A DNA stretch of 64,000 nucleotides from Notospermus geniculatus (Eukaryota > Nemertea > Pilidiophora > Heteronemertea > Lineidae), in NCBI GenBank assembly GCA_002633025.1, contig NMRB01000008.1, positions 687,739 through 751,738 of the forward strand, read 5' to 3'. Under the pieces are notes generated by a model that saw only the letters and a program-made list of their open reading frames with translations, made no database searches and was not told the DNA's origin. Below, one piece after another: positions 56,509-64,000 of the stretch. A program made the position numbers and the translations under genes. Position 1 is the first letter of the stretch; every line of letters begins with the position of its first letter.

Positions 56509-59500
56509 CTATCTGTCACTAGCAGCCTCTTGCTGAACTTTGAGGTTCATTATTATGTCACGTATTTCTTTTCGCTTTTTCCTAACAGCCTCGACAGGAA
56601 ACCAGTGTTGCAATGAGAGTGGAAACGTGTAGTCCCCAATAGGATTCTGAAAAACACAAACGCTATATTGGTATTTCATGCAAAATGGTGACCAGAAACA
56701 CATAGGCTGCCAATATAAAGTGTGAGAAACTCGAAATTCTTCATAGGTATCTCCGTCAGAAACCAGGTGCATTGATATCATGTATTACCTTGAAAAAGGA
56801 CTCAGCATAATGAAGTATGAACACTCCACAATCACTGTAGTTATTCTGCTGAGGAACCTTGAGGGTTGATCCCCGAACTGTTGTCTTATTGAAGACTCTA
56901 GCACCATCAGTTTCTTTTTTCTTTGTGTCCCACTCAACTTGCAAGTAACTAGAATGAAGAATCAGAAAAACCAATAGATAGTACATGTACATTGTACTTG
57001 AAAACAGACGTGTCCGACATAAAACTTCACACCAACATGGACAGCAGCACAATGGAATTTGATGGATTAAGGCCCAGGCAAAGTACCGTACATTAGGTAG
57101 GCCCTGGAGACCTCATGAGATGCAGCAGACAATGTCATGTACATATGCACAAGGCTTCACTTACTCTCTCAGAATCCTGATCACAGCCTGGCGGCTTGGA
57201 CCTGCTAATGAATCCATGACTAATACACAGGTCCTAGAAAATCAATGATTCCAATATGATCATTAGAACATAATGCTAGAAGGTATTACAATATGAAACA
57301 TTAGAAAAGTCTGCAAATTCAGGGACACTGCTGAATCGTGGAAGGAAAGGAGAGACTGTAACAAGTGACAACTTCAGCAAACTTCCGTGAACTGGCTGTC
57401 AAACAACCCTGCATCAGTTGCACTGCCCGTAGACACCAATACTAGTACGATTTGGTTTGAAAGGACCTTAGAAACCTACTGTTTTTGTTGTTGTATCAGA
57501 TTTTTAGTCTTTGGATGAACACTCTTTACATACTGAGGTTCTCGTAGACCTGGGAAGCAGATGATTGCCAGGAACCAATGAGAACTGAAAGAAGATGAGA
57601 TATCACCCTTATTATCAAGATTACTGGTTATTAGGAAAATTCAGGTTACGACAGTATAACATAAAGATGTATCATAGATTATTCAGCAACATAGCCATCC
57701 ATTTCAATAGTGTTCACAACTTAAATAAAATTCCGTTTTTAGTTAAGAAGTTTCACATCATGACTTACTGCTCATTGATCGGCACTATCACAAAGTCTTT
57801 ACTGAAAATATCTACGTGTCTTGTCCACGTCTTGACCCTTGCATGCCGTTTTAAGTTTGCACTGAAAGAGAAAGCACCTTCTTCAAGTGTTTAGTTCAAA
57901 ACACGGACTCGGTCAACTATCCTTGTTTGTACAAGTCAGAAACCTCCAGATGTCACTCCATGGAATCAAGTAACTGAACCCAACACATGTCATGGACAGG
58001 TAGAAGTAGAAGAATGGGTCGAAACTAAAGTTATGCTAACTTACGGTAGTGTTACATCATCAGCGAGAGATGATGATCGTGACTGTCTCTGAGTTAACCT
58101 TTTGTAGAAGAAGGAATTGAATATATGTGTTCTGTTTCTGTCTTCTTCTTCCAGTTCATTGTGGATGAGATACCTGAAAATAATCAAGAATGGCATCACG
58201 GTTAACAAATACAACCTCCTGGGGCAATGAAATACTTCGTTTTTCTTGCTCTCCAGGGCTAGAAATCGTAGAGTCACTTACTTGAGGTAGAAATCGATGA
58301 TTACATCGTTGAGGAATTCGCCTTCATTCAAACAGAACACATCCTCATTGGTCACCGTGATGGCACCTGTAGCTGGCGGCGTACACAGTGGATACACTAT
58401 CAGCCTGAAACATATATAACACAGACTAAATGACATGGTTCATAATTTGAAAGATATTCGAAAAACTATCCACTTACTTGATGAGAAGGCCCAATTCAAT
58501 TTGATCACCTTCCTCTGACCTCATGACATGATAGAGGCTGCAGACAATGTTGTCCATCTCTGCCTGATGAGTACAGCACAGTAGGATAGTCAGCGAATGC
58601 CAAAGTACACTAAGAAGGACTCATGCTGTATACAATGTACTTACTTTTCAACAGGGCCAGTAAATACGGAAGGAGACTCATCTGGAAGTGGGTCAACATC
58701 CATAGAGACGGGGGAATCTTTGCTAGAGCTGGAAACTTCATTGGCCTGTACAACTTTGCCAGCAGATTTAGCTGAAAAGTGGGACATAATTGAAATAATG
58801 TGTTATTACACTTTTATTAACTACCGGTACAGCAATTTTCATCGAACTACAATGTATGTCAGCCTTCATTGGGAGGATGGCATATTGCTCTATTTAAAAC
58901 AAGAAGTCACCATCATGACAAACCAACCTCAAGTTCAAGTTCCAACAGTATTCATCAGCCTAACAAAGGATGAGCTGAAACGCGAAAGACCTCACCTTTT
59001 TTCATGGCAGTATCGTTACTATTCTGCTTGGATACTGCTAGCAGTATTTTATTCGCATCGTCAAGGGATATGTTCTCGTACAGACTGGATGCTCCCTCTC
59101 TTGTACTCTGTTTTTTTGCAATTCGCCTGAATATGGATTCAATGGCGGCTGCAAGCATGCTCGTCATTTTTTTGAACAAAATGATGATACGTTTCTGTGC
59201 ATCAGCTGAAATAATTTTTTCAAAATGCTTTAGAACAAAGTTGTGTATCATGGAAATGACACACAAGCAGCTCTACTAAAAGCCAATGTTCTATACTGAT
59301 TAACACTATGTTGAGATCCAGCTCCACTTCTAAGTAAATCCAATCTTTTACACTCAGTAACCTATGTTGAGAGCCATCTCATGCAAAATGAGAAATGGTC
59401 AGCAAAATAATGCATTTGTTGCCAAAAGACATGTATATGTACATACCATCCCCTGCTGGATCAAAATAGGGTCCACAACTATCTGTCATCTTACACCTGT

Positions 59501-62500
59501 CTCTTACACGACTGCCACAGCTTGGGGTCACGTACAAGAACACGGCTGGCATAGCAGGTGAAAGGTGTGCATGACAACCGATGATTTCATGACTATGGAT
59601 CACCAAAGAGACAGTATCATCTGATGCTGCAAGGAAATGGTAAATAACATGATCAGCCTGGGTATTCGGACAATATCCTGCAGATACCAACTCTGGACCT
59701 GCAAACACTTCTTCTTGCTGAAAATCCAGGTTCTGAATTTGAATAGCTGAGAGTGATACAGTAAACCTTGATACTATGGCCGGTATTCAATCCACACATG
59801 GTCCATCCTCTCTTGAAATCACTCCAAACTGCACACACATGGCCCACCTTTGTAATCAATCCATTCTGTATTTTATGCATACACCTACTTTCAAAGTCTA
59901 TATGAATTGCCTCCATTGATAATAATACTGGCTTGTATGGCGCTCCCCTCATAGAACCAATTCTTAGTCCTCGTGCCTCTATGTCAACTCGGTTCACCTC
60001 GGGTTCCATTACCAGTGGTACCTGTTTTGCTGGCTTTTTCTTCGTCACCACACGATTACCCGCCTGAAAACAAAGACCAGGAAAGTTGTTAGCTCTTTTT
60101 AACGCACCGGTAACTTTATTCACCAATTTATCTAACATAAAGCCACATTTTCAAAAATTCATGGTTAGATATACTCACTTAGGCCATGTAAAAAAAATAG
60201 TTGGTTAACATCCTTCCACTCTCAATTTTCGGAGGGCGGGAGTTTAAAAATTTTTTTTACTGAGTTTGAGATGCATGTTACATGGTAACCATGGCAACCT
60301 GAGAGGGAAATTCCAAATGTAATACATGTAGGTATAAATGAAATAAAAACAACTTTCTATCCTTTATTAAAAAACCGTGCCGTTTTATTTAAGCATCCCA
60401 GCCTACAATTTTATCACTCTTGGCGGTTTTTCTGAAAGGTTCTTTGAAAATACAAAATAAACAAATTTTGGAGGAGGGGTGATTTCATCAATGGGGGAGG
60501 GGATGCTAACCAACTATTTTTTTTACATGGCCTTACAAACAGATATAAACACATCCCTGAGGAGTCATCAGAGAAAACATACCTTATCCTCCATCCTCTC
60601 ACGTCTTGAAAGACCAGAACAGGTTGGCTGAGCAGCTGTGGGTGCAGGTGAGGGGCTAGGTGAGTCACCTACAGTTGGCATAGACATGGAGTCTTCAGGA
60701 CTAGATGATGATGGGGCTGATGTCAATGTTGGATCATTAGTGACCTTGTCAGCTTGTGATTCTTCATCTTCATCAGATGATATCGTAACAGTTTCTGAAA
60801 GTGAATGATGATAACAGCGATTGTTACATTTTCCAATTCAGATGTTTTATTCTTTGACCCAGGGAGCACAGTCGATTAGACCTTGATATGTCAACATGTC
60901 ATTTCCATGTTCAGAAAAAGAAGAGTGACTTTCACTAAGACCGAATCAATGAAAACCTTTCCCATCACTTAACCATTTACTTACCAGTGAAGTATTTTTT
61001 CAGGGTGACCTTTCCCCCTCTTGTGTTTGTTCCTCTCCTTGAATTGACAGTCTTTCGTTTCATCTGGACACCACGACTGTTCAGATTGCCATATGTTTTG
61101 CACTGTTCGTTAAGTTTGTTTCCATAGAAAGCAACCTTATCTATTGAAGCGGTGGACTGATTTGATTTAGAGTCACTTGCATTCGTATTACCGGAACCAG
61201 AGCTGCAACCTGAAGTACCAGCAGGCTCCCTATTATGCCAAGTTGGCTTGGCTGGTATCGTTTGGTGACACAATGCACAAGTCTTCCAGCTACGCGTCAG
61301 ACTTCCACAGTTACCACAGAGTATTGCGATTTTGGGGTTATTCTGAAAGGCAGTTGCACAACAGGTCTTAATATGAGCAGCAAAGTAGATGTCTAAATGC
61401 ACTAAGTACTTCATTTGGATATAGCAATCACCTTCTGCATATTCAAAACCAGCAGAACTTGAGAACTAGTTTTCATTCAGCTTATTGTGATAAAGAATTT
61501 CTGTCTGGTGAGCTAAAAGTGGTATAATTGTTGACAATAGAGAGCTTCTGCAAGCGCCTGGTTAGGCCATACGACTACGTTTATCTATTAATTGGGTGCA
61601 CTCACACAATAGATAAACGTCGTCGTCGAGCCTAACCGGGTGCTTGCAGAAGCTCACTAATATTGATTAATGACACCTTACTTGTATACACTGCATTGTT
61701 TTACAATTCATTGTGCACGTTTTCATGTGTTTTACCAGTAATTAAGTTGAAGTGTTCAGAATATACTAACTGCAAGGGTCGCCCTTTTTATATTGTTGGC
61801 TTCCTCCTCATCAGTTGGCCTGGTTGGGAGTAGGACAGGCCCATCTTCAACTGCAAGAATGAGAAAAAACCAAATCAACATTTTCTTTTAAATAACCACC
61901 TTAGAAGTTTTTTTGAATCCTCTAATCATCATATCTCACATATCTAGTGGGATAAACCATGGATACTCACTAGCATTCGACTTGTTTGCACTTTGAGGGG
62001 TTCCTCCCCGATGCAGAGGGGGCCTTAAAAAATAACGGTAAAGAAGCAAGTAAAAAACATTTGAAAAGAGGGTATCTTTACCCTTTTCTTACAAGAATTT
62101 TTAATGAGGGCAATGAACCCTCCCAAGCAATGCAGTGTACTCCACAAAAAAATACATTACACATACACTGTGATGATATCTCTTGGATCAATCTATAACA
62201 GATTTTCAACTTGCACTGATCTTAGTACAAAATGTTGATTGAAGGAATCAAATCTCCTATCCATAGCAAAATACCTTTTCAAAGGCCCTGTTGTTTTTTC
62301 AGCGTAATTCCAAAGGCGTGAATTCCTTAAGTTCTTCTGAGGTGGAATTTCTCCCGAAGTGAAAGTTTCACTACAAAATACAAACCCTTCATGCTTAATT
62401 CGAAACATTTTGACCATGTACATATACAGTAAATCATCTACAGATCTGCATTTCAATGTACTGGTAATAAATTGATGGGAATCATTATTTTTTCTTCCTA

Positions 62501-63991
62501 ATTCACCTGAGAGTATCGGTATTCATGCAAAAACTCACCCAGAAATTGACACGGAAGGAGAAACGGCAGAAACCGGAGGTGATATCCCACCGAGACCAGA
62601 GGTATTGGCTTTGCCAGGATGATCACCAGATTTTGGTGTTTTACTTCCAACACCACCACCAAGCAGACTGTTTGATGGATTCATCTTGGGAGCTGCAATG
62701 ATTTCAAAATATTTAAAAACTACCAATAATGCCAGAGGGCTGAACAGATGCTCCAGGAAAAGGTATGTTCAGAGCAGTTTAAAACAAAACAGTTATAAAC
62801 AGCACCAGATGATTTAGCAGCTCCAAGCTATTTTTCTTTATGTCAGCAGGAGGAAGAGCTCAATTCAAATACAGTACATGTATCTTCTCTAGCCCTGAAA
62901 CACACATCATAACAGGTGAAGGGCTCAACCTTTCTACCGCATACATGTACATACCAAGTAAACCTCTAACAACATTTTTGCCAGGGGTCGCTTCTACAAC
63001 CAAGGAATGGGTTGGACTTGTCCAACTCTTCTTGAGGAATGTATATCTCTCGCCTTCCTTTAATATATAACCAGGTCCATTTTCTTGAGATGTTTCCACC
63101 AACACAACATCTGAAACTTCTGATGTTTTGGATCCATCATCCACTGTAATCAAATCATCAAATCCTTCAGGGCTTCCTTGACATTGACGATTCCGAGTAA
63201 AATTTGGATCATAAGTAATGATATAGTTTTTCCCTCCATCAGCGACATCACCATCCTGATGGGAATCATGAGAAGACATCTGATTGTCAGCTGTAACAAT
63301 ACAGTGAGGTATTGAAGCTTTAACAAGGATGTTCCTGACACTTGAAAGAGAGACTGCTGACTGATCAGTTGGATGAACTATAGAGGAAGGTTGAGAAACC
63401 CTCCGTTCCTGCTGGTTTGTGAGTCCATTTGGTGTTGTGGGAGTTTCAACATGAAATGTATTTGAACTATTACTCGGTGATGCATGTTGTTGCTCTCCCG
63501 CCTCCATCACTGAAGAATTCCCCTGCATCTTCTCTCCGAATAATGTCAATTTTCTACTATTTTCAGAAGAAAATCTTGCACCTATTGGGTTATTGTCTCG
63601 TTGTGGAGGTTTTATGTAGACTGTTTTTCCAGCTCGCTGAACATCAACAGCACCCCTATTATATCCACGCATGGAGTACATTATTGGTCTTGAAAATTCC
63701 TGGAGAAAAATTCTTGATACATTTAATATGGGTCTCGCCAAAAATAGATATCCTCTCTTATCTATTTTTGGTCTCACTCAGCTAGGTCTACAAAACTAAA
63801 TTCGAGATAAAAGACACCAAAATTTTTTTGATAACTTGAATCGTTAACAGTATAAGTGAGTCAACACATCAGCTTTCCCTTTGTTAGGTCAATACCAATA
63901 ATATACCGTACTGGTACCATAAAATACTTACAGGGGTGACTTCCTCTTGATCAACTCGGTAACTCTCTGCGAAAGGCCTGCTGGAAGCCAT
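56509..63991 (-). CDS. SENP6/SENP7-type SUMO protease (C48), complete, ~17 exons
   Basis: SENP6/7 enzymes trim poly-SUMO2/3 chains in the nucleus. Start ATG at 63991 ([20 protein letters not shown]). Exon 2 (about 62957-63720) and several downstream exons are Ser/Thr/Pro-rich and probably disordered. An exon at about 60984-61343 has a compact zinc-binding pattern, CGNC-x8-CALC (LTRSWKT between). The exon at about 59764-60063 contains [13 protein letters not shown], followed by acidic inserts. The split ULP1 catalytic domain follows: [20 protein letters not shown] and [14 protein letters not shown] (58.3-58.4 kb), an insert (58.05-58.18 kb), [11 protein letters not shown] (57.77-57.86 kb), catalytic His in [11 protein letters not shown] (~57.55 kb), catalytic Asp in [14 protein letters not shown] (~57.2 kb), and Gln/Cys in [18 protein letters not shown] (56.79-56.95 kb). 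It ends QQEAASDR at 56509. All triad residues are present. The split catalytic domain favours SENP6/7 over SENP1/2/3/5; which of the two is unresolved. Confidence 0.93.
60182..60532. mobile_element. MITE in SENP intron with TTA duplication
   Basis: Left end GGCCATGTAAAAAAAATAGT; right end reverse complemented gives the same 20 bases, the match continuing as TGGTTARCATCC for over 30 bp. TTA flanks both sides (60179-60181, 60533-60535). It is 351 bp, non-coding, PIF/Harbinger-like by target site. Confidence 0.82.
61542..61655. mobile_element. Inverted-repeat element in SENP intron
   Basis: Arms begin GAGCTTCTGCAAGC and share ACGTTTATCTATT inward, with a few mismatches, leaving a short central loop; 114 bp overall. 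No clear target duplication, so class is unassigned. Confidence 0.65.
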
Positions 63992-64000
63992 TGTGATTGA

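Overview
The window is eukaryotic: intron-rich, moderate GC, GT-AG introns, and conserved animal genes. The mix (WEE1, PEX7, FIG4, a SENP6/7-type SUMO protease), the very frequent palindromic words (TAGGCCTA, TACATGTA, TACCGGTA) and the many short terminal-inverted-repeat elements suggest a marine deuterostome invertebrate, perhaps an echinoderm. The species is inference; I cannot name it.

Layout. (1) 1-3.6 kb: no gene recognised; two short inverted-repeat elements, one of them inside a ~33-bp minisatellite. (2) 3.6-7.2 kb: WEE1 kinase, minus strand. (3) 8.5-10.8 kb: RWD plus RING-like protein, plus strand, head to head with WEE1. (4) 11.3-41.7 kb: a head-to-tail duplication of a unit carrying PEX7 and FIG4, both minus strand. 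The junction is clean, near 27183. Both PEX7 copies look intact. FIG4 copy A lacks its last three coding exons. FIG4 copy B lacks two internal exons that copy A keeps. (5) 41.7-45.4 kb: repeats, a fold-back element, a 350-bp tandem duplication carrying a short ORF, and a perfect palindrome. (6) 45.4-55.5 kb: a second head-to-tail duplication (~5.1 kb) of a single-exon gene for an unrecognised, low-complexity protein with a 15-residue acidic repeat array (11 units versus 6). (7) 56.5-64.0 kb: a complete SENP6/7-type protease gene, minus strand.

Functionally these are unrelated housekeeping genes: mitotic entry (WEE1), peroxisomal PTS2 import (PEX7), PI(3,5)P2 turnover (FIG4), poly-SUMO editing (SENP6/7) and a presumptive ubiquitin-related factor (RWD/RING). 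I see no operon or dedicated pathway. The interest is structural: three serial tandem duplications of different unit size between single-copy flanks, filled and empty sites for several mobile elements between copies, complementary exon losses in FIG4, and an undescribed repeat protein with a conserved hairpin just 3' of it. Single N characters at 7769, 16184 and 32718 mark sequence joins. Two lie in or beside the divergent inter-copy segments, so side-by-side assembly of two haplotypes must be excluded before reading the duplications as real.
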